Shown: piece by piece, positions 9,814 through 18,406 of the stretch
How the letters are laid out: the number at the start of each line of letters is the position of its first letter
Position numbering within the stretch: position 1 is the stretch's first letter
Origin: JACMLD01 sp038207265
Lineage (GTDB): Bacteria > Bacteroidota > Bacteroidia > Chitinophagales > Chitinophagaceae
Length of the DNA stretch: 64,000 bases
NCBI GenBank assembly: GCA_038207265.1
Contig: JBBQZZ010000002.1
Span: 310,001 to 374,000 of the forward strand
Direction: 5' to 3'
Program-made: the position numbers and the translations under genes
Notes under the pieces: model-generated
Seen by the model: only the letters and a program-made list of their open reading frames with translations
Database searches by the model: none
What the model was told of the DNA's origin: nothing

Positions 9814-11313
9814 ATGAAGAAATACACACTCAGTTGTGGTTTCATTCTGCTAGCAATGATTTGCGGCACTGGCTGTAAAAAATTCCTGAATACTGAAGTA
9901 GTGGGCAACTATCCTGAAGCTGCTTTTTATAAAACTTCGGCGCAGGCAGTGCTGGCAATAAATGCTGCTTATCAGCCATTGTCTTTTGCCTCATCACAAA
10001 ATCGTTTATGGGTATTTGGTGATGTAGCATCTGATGATGCGGAAAAAGGGGGTGATCCCGGCGACCAGGCAGATATTGGTTTAATAGATGAGTTTAATAT
10101 CTCTTCCATCAATGGTAACCTGGAATATGAATGGGGGTTGTTATACGAAGGCATTACCCGTTGCAATATTGTACTTGCCAAAGTTCCTGCTATTACTATG
10201 GATGCTGATCTTAAAGCAAGATTATTGGCGGAAGCAAAATTCTTACGGGCATGGTATTATTTTCAACTCGTCAATATTTTTGGAGATGTTCCAATAGTGT
10301 TACAACCATTGAATGCGGATCAATTGCAGATACCGCAATCAACTGCTACTATTATTTTTGAAACCGTTATAGAAACTGATCTGGCAGATGCAGCTGCACA
10401 TCTTCCTTTAAACTATACAGGCACTGATATTGGCCGCGCTACCAGCGGTGCTGCTACGGCATTATTGGCAAAAGCCTATTTGTATCAAAGCAAATGGGAC
10501 AAAGCCGCTATTACTGCTCAGAAAGTAATTGCAAGTGCGAAATATAGTTTGATGTCATTGTATACCCGAAACTTCAATGCCAACTTTAAAAACAACAGTG
10601 AGTCTGTTTTTGAAATACAGCATTTAAGTCAGCAGGATCCTTTTACCGGTAATCAGTTGAATCAGTGGTTTGCTCCGCGGGTGGATGGTGGGTATGGTTT
10701 TGATGCACCCACACAAAGTTTTGTGGACGAGTTTGAAAAAACAGCAGATACTGTATATGATCCAAGATTGGATTATACCATCGGTCGCGATAGTATGCCC
10801 TGGTTTAATGGAGAAACATTTAGTAAAGATTGGTCACCCACCGGTTACCTGACAAAAAAACATCAGCAACCACTTTCAGAAATACCAAAGAATCTGAAAG
10901 GTGATGCCAGTATCAACTATACGGATATCCGTTATGCCGATGTACTATTATGGTATGCAGAAGCATTGAATGAATCGGGTCATCCTGCAGAAGCATTGGT
11001 TCCGCTGAATGCGGTAAGAAAGAGAGCCAGAGAATCTTATCTCAACGATAATACATTGCCTGGTTTTGGTGCCGTACCAACAGGCTTATTACCGGATATA
11101 ACCTACACGGCACAACTTGATTTGCGCCGATCCATACAGCATGAAAGACGCGTAGAGTTTGGATTCGAGTTCCATCGCTTTTTTGATATCATTCGTTACG
11201 GCGAAGCCTACGCTTTGCTGGCAATGTCTAACCGTCCCAATTTCAAATATGTAAACAATAAACATTTTCCTATTCCACAAAGTGAGAGAGACAGGAACAA
11301 AGCCCTGCATTAA
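9814..11313 (+). CDS. susD-like: SusD/RagB-family glycan-binding outer-membrane lipoprotein
   Basis: The SusD homologue caps the SusC barrel and binds glycan at the cell surface. I place the start at ATG 9814, because that gives a clean lipoprotein signal (MKKYTLSCGF..., lipobox GTGC followed by KKFLN). The frame is open further upstream, into the end of susC. The mature 499-residue precursor shows SusD features: RAWYYFQLVNIFGDVPIV in the N-terminal TPR-like helical part, ATALLAKAYLYQSKWDKA, YTDIRYADVLLWYAEALNESG, and the C-terminal IQHERRVEFGFEFHRFFDIIRYG. The gap to susC is 35 bases. Confidence 0.95.
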   Translation: MKKYTLSCGFILLAMICGTGCKKFLNTEVVGNYPEAAFYKTSAQAVLAINAAYQPLSFASSQNRLWVFGDVASDDAEKGGDPGDQADIGLIDEFNISSINGNLEYEWGLLYEGITRCNIVLAKVPAITMDADLKARLLAEAKFLRAWYYFQLVNIFGDVPIVLQPLNADQLQIPQSTATIIFETVIETDLADAAAHLPLNYTGTDIGRATSGAATALLAKAYLYQSKWDKAAITAQKVIASAKYSLMSLYTRNFNANFKNNSESVFEIQHLSQQDPFTGNQLNQWFAPRVDGGYGFDAPTQSFVDEFEKTADTVYDPRLDYTIGRDSMPWFNGETFSKDWSPTGYLTKKHQQPLSEIPKNLKGDASINYTDIRYADVLLWYAEALNESGHPAEALVPLNAVRKRARESYLNDNTLPGFGAVPTGLLPDITYTAQLDLRRSIQHERRVEFGFEFHRFFDIIRYGEAYALLAMSNRPNFKYVNNKHFPIPQSERDRNKALH

Positions 11314-11346
11314 CACACTTTATTTTTTTACAACAAAACAAATTTT

Positions 11347-12426
11347 ATGATTATGACATCATCAATGCTCCGGTTTAAATTCCTGAAAACCGCACTATTC
11401 TTTGGTTTGCTGGCGATCATCGCATTCGCAGCATGTAAAAAGAGTTCCTCACCTCCACCTGTACCCGTAGATAAGACTGCTTTGCAGGATACGGTAGCAG
11501 CGTCGCTGGTTATTTACAATTCAACAACAGAAGGAACCAAGCCCGGCCAGTATGAGGCGGGTGCAAGAGCAGCTTTGAAAACAGCCATCGATGCAGCCAA
11601 TGCGATATTGTCCAATGCGGCATCAACGCAACAGGAAATGACCAGTGCAGCAGCTAACCTGCATGCGGCCATTGTAACTTATCAGACACATTATATCACG
11701 GAAATTTCTGCTGCCAACTTAATTGGTTTCTGGAAATTCAATGGCAATACAAAGGATTCGTCTGGTAACGGTCGTGATGGGGTAGCCACTACCGGCCACG
11801 CTTTCTATGGCGCCGGTACGCTGACGGCTGCAGACGATCGTTTCGGTCGTGCAGGCATGGCTTATCATTTTGATAAAGGAGCAAATGTGGAAGTACCTTA
11901 CAGTACTGCTTTGAACCCACAACAAATGAGTATCAGTTTGTGGAGTAAGAAATCATCTGTTGTGAGAACATTGAATGCAGATACTTATACGCTGACTTCT
12001 TTAAACCGCTGGAACGGGTACAAATTACAGTACCAGTCGGCCAATAAAATATTTTTCACTGTAAAAGGAGTAAACCTTACAGATACCGCATACTATGATC
12101 GCGATGATGAAGTTGCAGTACTCGACAATGATGTTTGGTATCATGTTGTTGTTACATTCAAACCAGGTGAAATGAATTTTTACCTGAATGGTGATTTGGT
12201 TAAGTCTTATACCAATACACCCAACGCTGCTATTACCTTAGCCGCACCAGTAAATTTTGTCATCGGACAGGATCTTCCAACCAATAAATACCTCACTGTT
12301 GATGGAGACTTCCAGGTAGCATGGGGTGGATTCTTTACGGGTGATATTGATGATGTGATGTTCTATAATATAGCATTAACAGGACCACAGGTTAAATCTA
12401 TTAATACCAACCAGAAAACCCTTTAA
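11347..12426 (+). CDS. LamG/concanavalin-A-like lipoprotein, probable surface glycan-binding protein
   Basis: This 359-residue lipoprotein (lipobox FAAC then KKSSS) occupies the position of SusE/F-type surface glycan-binding proteins, directly after susD. Residues about 42-115 form an alanine-rich helical segment resembling a FIVAR-type module (GQYEAGARAALKTAIDAANAIL). Residues about 122-355 are a LamG/concanavalin-A-like jelly-roll (LIGFWKFNGNTKDSSGNGRDG, WYHVVVTFKPGEMNFYLNGDLV, GDIDDVMFYNIAL). No catalytic motif is evident, so binding is more likely than hydrolysis. ATG codons at 11347, 11353 and 11365 are all possible starts. The gene ends just before a strong terminator-like hairpin. Confidence 0.85.
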   Translation: MIMTSSMLRFKFLKTALFFGLLAIIAFAACKKSSSPPPVPVDKTALQDTVAASLVIYNSTTEGTKPGQYEAGARAALKTAIDAANAILSNAASTQQEMTSAAANLHAAIVTYQTHYITEISAANLIGFWKFNGNTKDSSGNGRDGVATTGHAFYGAGTLTAADDRFGRAGMAYHFDKGANVEVPYSTALNPQQMSISLWSKKSSVVRTLNADTYTLTSLNRWNGYKLQYQSANKIFFTVKGVNLTDTAYYDRDDEVAVLDNDVWYHVVVTFKPGEMNFYLNGDLVKSYTNTPNAAITLAAPVNFVIGQDLPTNKYLTVDGDFQVAWGGFFTGDIDDVMFYNIALTGPQVKSINTNQKTL

Positions 12427-12448
12427 GGTTTTAGTTGCAGCTTTTTTT

Positions 12449-12483
12449 AAAACCCTGCAGTATAATGTGCTGCGGGGTTTTAA
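12449..12483 (+). terminator. Strong intrinsic terminator / attenuator between SusCD and ABC halves of the PUL
   Basis: A 12-bp stem with one G-T wobble (AAAACCCTGCAG at 12449-12460 with CTGCGGGGTTTT) and a 9-base loop ends in a T run. It lies 23 bases after the LamG gene and 22 bases before the solute-binding protein gene, so some transcripts probably stop here. That would set different levels for the outer-membrane and ABC parts. Confidence 0.75.
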
Positions 12484-12504
12484 TTTTCAGACAGAATTTT
12501 TTGT

Positions 12505-13806
12505 ATGAACAATTGCAGGTTTTTAATTGCGCTTGTATTCATTGCATCTTTGATTTCTTCTTGTCATTCGCACGAAGAAAAGAATGATCAGTTATTGTTC
12601 TGGTGTTCCAATAATAACCTGGAAATAAAATTCGCAACGGCGCTCACTGCAACCTGGAATCAGAAAAACACAAAACATTCCATTCACCTGCAACCCATTC
12701 CCGAAGGACAATCGAGCGAGGAAGTTATATTGGCAGCTGTAGTGGGCAAAACAACACCCGATATCTATGCCAATATGTGGCAGGGCAATGTTGAAATGTA
12801 TGCGCGTGCCGGCGTTTTAATTCCGTTGGACACATTGAAGGGATTTCTTTCGTTCATACATGAGCGTTGTGACAGTGCTGTTATAAAACAGATTACATCC
12901 ATTGATGGGCATATTTACCAGGTACCCTGGAAAGTAAATCCGTTTATGACCATTTATAATAAAACACTTTTTGCGGAAAATAATATTACAGATATACCAA
13001 CAACGTACAGTGCCTACCAGCGGGATGCAGAGACTTTCAAAATCAATACCCGGAAAAAGGGTACACTGAAGTGGTTTGGTTTTACAGAAGTAAAAGAAAT
13101 CTGGTTACAGCGATTGTTCAATTTTTATCCCCTGTATCTCGCGGCATCAGACGGGGCTCCCTTAATCATAAACAACAAAGCCGCTTTCAATAATAAAGCG
13201 GCTATTGAGGTTTTTAGATTCTTTCAAAATTTGTATACGCAGGAATATTTTTCCAGGGAAAATTTATCTGCCAGCAGTGATCCTTTCGTGGGTCAGCAAG
13301 TCGCCACCCTGTTTACCGGTCCCTGGGAAACGAATTTCCTCCTGAGCATCCCGGGTAGAGATTTTGAATTTGATTATTATCCACCACCGGTACCGGACGA
13401 CCATCACGGTCCCGTATACACGTACGCCGATCCCAAAAACATGGTGATATTCAATACCTGTAAATACCCGCAGGCTGCCTGGGACTTTATTCGGACTTTG
13501 ATTGACAGAGAAGGTGATTTACAATTGCTACAGGTTACCGGCCAGTTGCCACTCAGGAAAAAGATTGATAACGATCCTTACTACAAAATTTTTTTTGACA
13601 GAAATCCCATGATGCTGCCATTTGCCAAACAGATACCCTATGTAAAAGGAATGGATAATTGTGAAGTTATAGTGGAAGTAATGGATATAATATCGCAGGA
13701 GTATTCAGCCTGTGTTATCTATGGCAGGAAAACACCCGAGAAAGCCATTGCAGATGCTGAAAAAGCAGTAAATGTATTGCTGAAAGCAAATGCGCCAGTT
13801 TTATAA
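12505..13806 (+). CDS. ABC transporter sugar-binding lipoprotein (family 1 solute-binding protein)
   Basis: This 433-residue lipoprotein (lipobox ISSC near residue 20) has the MalE/UgpB-like extracellular solute-binding fold. Landmarks are an early LLFWCSNNNLEIKFATALTATWNQ, the VVGKTTPDIYANMWQGN segment that precedes the binding cleft, a PWKVNPFMTIYNKTLF hinge strand, GPWETNFLLSIPG, and the C-terminal AAWDFIRTLI and KAIADAEKAVNVLL helices typical of the family. It should capture an oligosaccharide in the periplasm and hand it to the two downstream permeases. It starts at ATG 12505, and its stop is 14 bases before the first permease gene. Confidence 0.92.
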   Translation: MNNCRFLIALVFIASLISSCHSHEEKNDQLLFWCSNNNLEIKFATALTATWNQKNTKHSIHLQPIPEGQSSEEVILAAVVGKTTPDIYANMWQGNVEMYARAGVLIPLDTLKGFLSFIHERCDSAVIKQITSIDGHIYQVPWKVNPFMTIYNKTLFAENNITDIPTTYSAYQRDAETFKINTRKKGTLKWFGFTEVKEIWLQRLFNFYPLYLAASDGAPLIINNKAAFNNKAAIEVFRFFQNLYTQEYFSRENLSASSDPFVGQQVATLFTGPWETNFLLSIPGRDFEFDYYPPPVPDDHHGPVYTYADPKNMVIFNTCKYPQAAWDFIRTLIDREGDLQLLQVTGQLPLRKKIDNDPYYKIFFDRNPMMLPFAKQIPYVKGMDNCEVIVEVMDIISQEYSACVIYGRKTPEKAIADAEKAVNVLLKANAPVL

Positions 13807-13820
13807 CAAGGAACTAATAA

Positions 13821-14720
13821 ATGAGTATTTACTTCGGCATATCAAAGAAAAAAAAATCGTTTTTTAAAAGCAGGAAGCTATTGCCTTACTTCCTGGTATC
13901 TCCCTATATTTTGTATGTGATGGTATTCGTTTTGTTCCCCGTATTTTTTTGTTTGTTTCTCACTTTTCATAAGTGGAATATTATCTCGCCCATGCATTTT
14001 ATTGGCATTGAGAATTATAACCGTTTATTTCATGATGGGCAGTTTGGATTGGCAATCGTCAATACGCTGAAGTTCCTGGTAGTACACATTCCATTACAAC
14101 TTGTTATTTCTTTATTGCTGGCCCAGTTACTAAACCAGCAAATACGGGCAAGGGCATTTTTCAGGGCTTCATTTTTTCTACCGGTAATTGTATCTGGTGT
14201 TGTTATCACCATCGTGTGGCAACAATTGCTGGGATATGATTCGGGACTTATCAATCGTTTCCTGGCTTTGTTTGGCATTCATAAAACCGGTTGGCTGGTA
14301 AACCCGGATATCGCTATCTATTCTATAGCGGTGATGGCTACCTGGAAAAATGTGGGATTATATGTGATCCTTTTTCTCGTGGGTTTACAAACAGTGCCGG
14401 TTCAGTATTATGAAGCCGCTAAAATGGAAGGTGCCAATTCCTGGCAGCAATTCCGTTATATCACATTACCAATGATTAATCCGACTATTTTCATGGTTGT
14501 TATTTTATCCACTATTGGCGGATTTTCATTGTTCATTGAACCGTATATAATGACAGGAGGTGGGCCGTTGAACCATACGCTTTCTGCAGTATTGTATATC
14601 TATAAGCAGGCTTTCCAATATTATAACATGGGGTATTCGGCAACGCTTGGTTTTTTTTATGCCTTGATCATCATGGCCGTCGTGATTTTGCAAAAAAGAT
14701 TTATTGAGAAGGAAGCCTGA
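13821..14720 (+). CDS. CUT1-type ABC sugar permease (MalF/UgpA-like)
   Basis: This 299-residue inner-membrane protein has six predicted helices of the binding-protein-dependent permease family. The cytoplasmic EAA loop that contacts the ATPase is present (QYYEAAKMEGANSWQQFRYITLPMI, about residues 195-218). The N-terminal LLPYFLVSPYILYVMVFVLFPV is characteristic of UgpA/MsmF-type subunits. It pairs with the next permease and with the ATPase encoded about 5 kb further on at the end of the locus. Confidence 0.93.
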   Translation: MSIYFGISKKKKSFFKSRKLLPYFLVSPYILYVMVFVLFPVFFCLFLTFHKWNIISPMHFIGIENYNRLFHDGQFGLAIVNTLKFLVVHIPLQLVISLLLAQLLNQQIRARAFFRASFFLPVIVSGVVITIVWQQLLGYDSGLINRFLALFGIHKTGWLVNPDIAIYSIAVMATWKNVGLYVILFLVGLQTVPVQYYEAAKMEGANSWQQFRYITLPMINPTIFMVVILSTIGGFSLFIEPYIMTGGGPLNHTLSAVLYIYKQAFQYYNMGYSATLGFFYALIIMAVVILQKRFIEKEA

Positions 14721-14746
14721 CTTATAAACATTGATAGAAAAAAAAA

Positions 14747-15577
14747 TTGAAAACACAACTTATATCATTTAGGAAATGGATAGTCTATGCAGTGTTGCTG
14801 ATGGCGGCATTGTCATTCATCTATCCATTTATCTGGATGATAGGCGCCTCCTTTTCCCCGGAAAATGAAATTGGCAAAATGAGCATTTGGCCCGCGCATC
14901 CGGGTTGGCAGAATTTTAAAGCGATGCTGGATAAAATTCCCATTGGCCGGTCGCTTATAAATAGTTTAGGTGTGGCCGTTATTACAACCTGCCTGGTTAT
15001 GATAACCGGATCCATGGTAGGTTATGCACTTGCAAAAATGCGGTTCAAAGGAAGACAAATGATATTTTATATAATTGTATTTACAATGTCTTTGCCCTTT
15101 CAAATCACTTTGATACCAAATTATATCACGATGGTGAACCTGCAGTTGGTAGATAGTTTTGCGGCTTTGATTGTTCCGTTTGCGGTGAGCGCTTTCGCTA
15201 TACTCATGTTTCGGCAGGCATTCCAGGGATTGCCCGGTGCTTTGATTGATGCGGCGCGGATGGATGGCTGCAACGAATTGCAAATTATTTTTCGCATCCT
15301 GTGGCCCAATATCAAACCTACGCTGGTAACGATTGCTATCCTGAGTTTTATAGGTTCATGGAACGAAGTACTGTGGCCATTGATCGTAATCCGCGATGAA
15401 CAAAAAATGACCATGCCACAACTGGTGACTCTTTTTGCAGTGGGTGGTCGGGCCAATGCACAACTGGGCGTAAAAATTGCTGCGGCCGTTTTGCTGGCAC
15501 TACCGGTGATGGTCACCTTTTTATTTTTCCAGAAAAATTTTATCAGGAGTATGGCATCAAGTGGTTTGAAAGATTAA
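14747..15577 (+). CDS. CUT1-type ABC sugar permease (MalG/UgpE-like)
   Basis: This 276-residue inner-membrane permease has the MalG/UgpE layout: an N-terminal helix, SFIYPFIWMIGASFSPENEI, a periplasmic loop, then five helices with the EAA loop ALIDAARMDGCNELQIIFRILWP (about residues 160-183). The first in-frame codon that gives a full-length product is TTG at 14747. There is no nearby upstream ATG in frame, so a TTG start is likely. It forms the heterodimeric channel with the preceding permease, 26 bases upstream. Confidence 0.92.
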   Translation: MKTQLISFRKWIVYAVLLMAALSFIYPFIWMIGASFSPENEIGKMSIWPAHPGWQNFKAMLDKIPIGRSLINSLGVAVITTCLVMITGSMVGYALAKMRFKGRQMIFYIIVFTMSLPFQITLIPNYITMVNLQLVDSFAALIVPFAVSAFAILMFRQAFQGLPGALIDAARMDGCNELQIIFRILWPNIKPTLVTIAILSFIGSWNEVLWPLIVIRDEQKMTMPQLVTLFAVGGRANAQLGVKIAAAVLLALPVMVTFLFFQKNFIRSMASSGLKD

Positions 15578-15616
15578 AACAGGAATCGAAAAATTCATTA
15601 TAAAATAATTGTGTTG

Positions 15617-17047
15617 ATGAAAATTATAAAGAGTCCCTTAAAATTATATGCAAATGCAAAAGCCGTGATAGTGCAGTTTCTATACCTGCCCGGTAAGGAT
15701 CGGATAAAGAATGTAGTGAAGCGGTTATCTGCTATGAACGCAGGTGATACAGAGATTTGCCTGAAGAAAGTGAAAAAGGAATTTTTGATCCGTCATCGTA
15801 ATCTTGAAGAAATATTTTCAGCTCATTTCAATGCCATTGAGCAGCAATTTGGAAAAAGCCTGGCCAATTTCAGTGCAGGGAAAAAATTATTACTCGGTGC
15901 TTATTTCACCAAGGAATATTCAATACAGGCAGCCGCTTTGTTTAATCCGTCTATTGTTGTTCATCCGGATCAAAAGAATTTAAATACAGGTGAGTTGCGT
16001 TTTGTGATGAGTTTGAGAGCAACAGGCGAAGGTCATATTTCATCCATTGTTTTTCAAACCGGTATTGTTGACAGCAAAGGAAAATTGCGGCTAGATGATC
16101 CACCGAAATATTTTACAAGCCTGAACAAAAAAACCAAAGGAATACTGGATAAGGTTTCGATAAGCAGGCCCCTGTCTGCTATTGCGGGCTTTGATGAAAG
16201 GGTATTAGAATCATTACCAAATACATTTACTGTGGAGGAGGGAGCTGAAATATTGAAATCAATAGCATTGAAAGATCCTTCATTGCAGAACGCAGTAACC
16301 AGTATTAGTGATTTCATTGATCTGAACTATGAACTTGAATCTCCACCCGGCATTCCTATTAATGAAATGGTAATATTTCCTTCTTCAAAAGCCGAACGCA
16401 TGGGGATGGAAGATGTTCGCTTTGTTCATTTCAAAACTTCTGAGGAAGATTGTTACTATGGAACTTATACTGCATACGATGGCAACCAGATAAAGACACA
16501 ACTAATTGAAACAAATAATTTTTCTTCTTTCAAAATAAAATCGCTGGCGGGTCCTGCTATATCAGATAAGGGCATGGCTTTGTTCCCGGAAAAAATAAAT
16601 GGGCAGTACGTAATGATTTCGAGGCAGGGCGGCGAGAAAATATATATCATGTATTCCACGGATCTCTGCTTATGGAAAAAGTTTGACGTATTAATGGAGC
16701 CAAAATATGATTGGGAATTATTACAGCTCGGCAATTGTGGCTCCCCTGTTAAAACGGATAAGGGTTGGTTATTGCTCACACATGGGGTGGGACCGATGCG
16801 TAAGTATGTAATCAGCGCGATACTGCTGGATCTGAATGATCCATCGCAGGTAACAGGCAGGTTGGGAAAGCCAATGATTGAGGCCGATGAAAACGAACGG
16901 GAAGGTTATGTACCCAATGTTGTCTATACCTGTGGTTGTTTGCTGCATGGCAATCATCTTATTATTCCATATGCGGTTTCAGATGCTGCCACCTGTTTTG
17001 CTACTGTTTTACTTGACGAGTTACTTAACGAAATGATTTACCAATGA
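15617..17047 (+). CDS. GH130 family glycoside phosphorylase/hydrolase (long form)
   Basis: This protein of about 476 residues has an N-terminal helical extension of roughly 100 residues, followed by the five-bladed propeller of glycoside hydrolase family 130. Motifs are AALFNPSIVVHP with RFVMSLRATGEGHISSI, GMEDVRFVHF (the ED-R acid region), ALFPEKINGQYVMISRQGGE, NCGSPVKTDKGWLLLTHGVG, AILLDLNDPSQVTGR and REGYVPNVVY. Characterised GH130 members act on beta-mannosides, as phosphorylases in most subfamilies and hydrolases in a few. No signal peptide is evident, so it should be cytoplasmic, which fits degradation after ABC import. ATG 15617 is preferred over GTG 15611. The stop overlaps the next start by 4 bases. 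Confidence 0.87.
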   Translation: MKIIKSPLKLYANAKAVIVQFLYLPGKDRIKNVVKRLSAMNAGDTEICLKKVKKEFLIRHRNLEEIFSAHFNAIEQQFGKSLANFSAGKKLLLGAYFTKEYSIQAAALFNPSIVVHPDQKNLNTGELRFVMSLRATGEGHISSIVFQTGIVDSKGKLRLDDPPKYFTSLNKKTKGILDKVSISRPLSAIAGFDERVLESLPNTFTVEEGAEILKSIALKDPSLQNAVTSISDFIDLNYELESPPGIPINEMVIFPSSKAERMGMEDVRFVHFKTSEEDCYYGTYTAYDGNQIKTQLIETNNFSSFKIKSLAGPAISDKGMALFPEKINGQYVMISRQGGEKIYIMYSTDLCLWKKFDVLMEPKYDWELLQLGNCGSPVKTDKGWLLLTHGVGPMRKYVISAILLDLNDPSQVTGRLGKPMIEADENEREGYVPNVVYTCGCLLHGNHLIIPYAVSDAATCFATVLLDELLNEMIYQ

Positions 17048-18363
17048 AAAGAAATATTAAAATGAGATTAACAATTCTTGCGGGGTTTGCAATCAGTTAT
17101 TTGCTGATTGCCTGTACTAAATCCGGAAATGGGCAAACCAATCCTGTTATAAAAGATACCGGGCTGGTCAATACCAGTCATCTCGATTATTTGTATACGC
17201 CGGTAAATTTCTCAACCGGCACAAGGGCTGCGGGGGTTTATATTTATGCTGAAGCACCCGACTACCATCTTGTTGAAGCATCCGGCGAAGGCTTTGCATG
17301 TGTTGATGATGTGGCCAGGGCCGCGCTTGTCTATTTAAGAAGTAATAAATTTCAAACCGATACAGCAGTTCAGTCAAAAGCTACCAACCTGTTGAATTTT
17401 GTTTTGGAAATGCAATCCGCCAATGGGTATTTCTATAATTTTTTGTTCTCAAGCGGATTGATTAATAAGGGAGGTGTTACAAGTATTGATAATGCCAATT
17501 GGTGGTCGTGGCGCGCACTGCAGGCATTGACAGAAGCTGCTCCATTGATTCAAAGCAAGGATGCAGTGCTCTATGGTAAGATCAACGCTGCGGTGGATAA
17601 GCTGGTTATAAATATCAAAAGAGATTTTGTAAATCTGCCGCTCATTACAAAGTTGGTAAAGGGCATAACAGTGCCACAATGGTTGCCTGAAGGAAGTGGT
17701 ACGGATCAGTCGGCCTTGCTGATAGTTGGTCTCATTCCATATAGCATTTCTGCCAATGACGTTGTAATTAAAGATTTCATAAAGAAACTGGCAGATGGTA
17801 TTGTTATAATGCAACAATCTGATCCAGTTCAACCTGCTTACGGTTGTTTGTTAAGCTGGGAAAACACCTGGCATGCCTATGGTAACTTGCAGGCCTATGC
17901 GCTATTGAAGGCGGGCGTTTTTCTCAGTGATAACCAATATACGACAAAGGCAATGCTGGAAATAGATAATTTTTATCCCAGTCAAATTCAAAACGTCTAT
18001 ACCAATTCATTTGAATTATTTAAAGATGCGGGCAACATTACCATCCTGAACGAAAAACGATTTGACCAGATTGCGTATGGCATAGAGCCAATGGTTTTTG
18101 CTGCAGCCGAAGCATTCAAAATAACCGGCAATGAAAAGTACTCCGATATAGCGGGTCACCTGGCGGCCTGGTTGCTGGGTGCCAATCCCGCAAGTGCAAA
18201 AATGTATGATAACGGAACCGGCCGTTGTTACGATGGCATTTCATCTTCCAGCAGTGTAAATCATAATGCAGGAGCAGAGTCAACTATTGAAGCATTGCTG
18301 ACTTTGCAAAAAGTGGAAAGTAGTCCTGCTATTAAACTGGCATTGAATAAATATAAAAAATAG
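17044..18363 (+). CDS. Unrecognised lipoprotein, probably an (alpha/alpha)6-barrel glycosidase-like protein
   Basis: This 439-residue precursor has a lipoprotein signal (LLIAC lipobox near residue 24). The body is almost entirely helical, with a recurrent hairpin pattern like six-hairpin glycosidases: EGFACVDDVARAALVYLRSN, LLNFVLEMQSANGYFYNF, NANWWSWRALQALTEA, CLLSWENTWHAYGNLQAYALLKAG, AAAEAFKITGNEKYSDIAGHLAAWLLGANP, and AGAESTIEALLTLQ. Conserved-looking acidic residues (VDD, and the AE of the last motif) could be catalytic. I cannot assign a family. Its lipid anchor places it outside the cytoplasm, so it is the best candidate in the locus for the enzyme that cleaves the imported polymer. ATGA overlap with the GH130 gene indicates translational coupling. 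Confidence 0.7.
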   Translation: MKRNIKMRLTILAGFAISYLLIACTKSGNGQTNPVIKDTGLVNTSHLDYLYTPVNFSTGTRAAGVYIYAEAPDYHLVEASGEGFACVDDVARAALVYLRSNKFQTDTAVQSKATNLLNFVLEMQSANGYFYNFLFSSGLINKGGVTSIDNANWWSWRALQALTEAAPLIQSKDAVLYGKINAAVDKLVINIKRDFVNLPLITKLVKGITVPQWLPEGSGTDQSALLIVGLIPYSISANDVVIKDFIKKLADGIVIMQQSDPVQPAYGCLLSWENTWHAYGNLQAYALLKAGVFLSDNQYTTKAMLEIDNFYPSQIQNVYTNSFELFKDAGNITILNEKRFDQIAYGIEPMVFAAAEAFKITGNEKYSDIAGHLAAWLLGANPASAKMYDNGTGRCYDGISSSSSVNHNAGAESTIEALLTLQKVESSPAIKLALNKYKK

Positions 18364-18406
18364 TGAGTGGCGGGTTACTATATGTTGTATCATCATCAAT
18401 AAAGAA

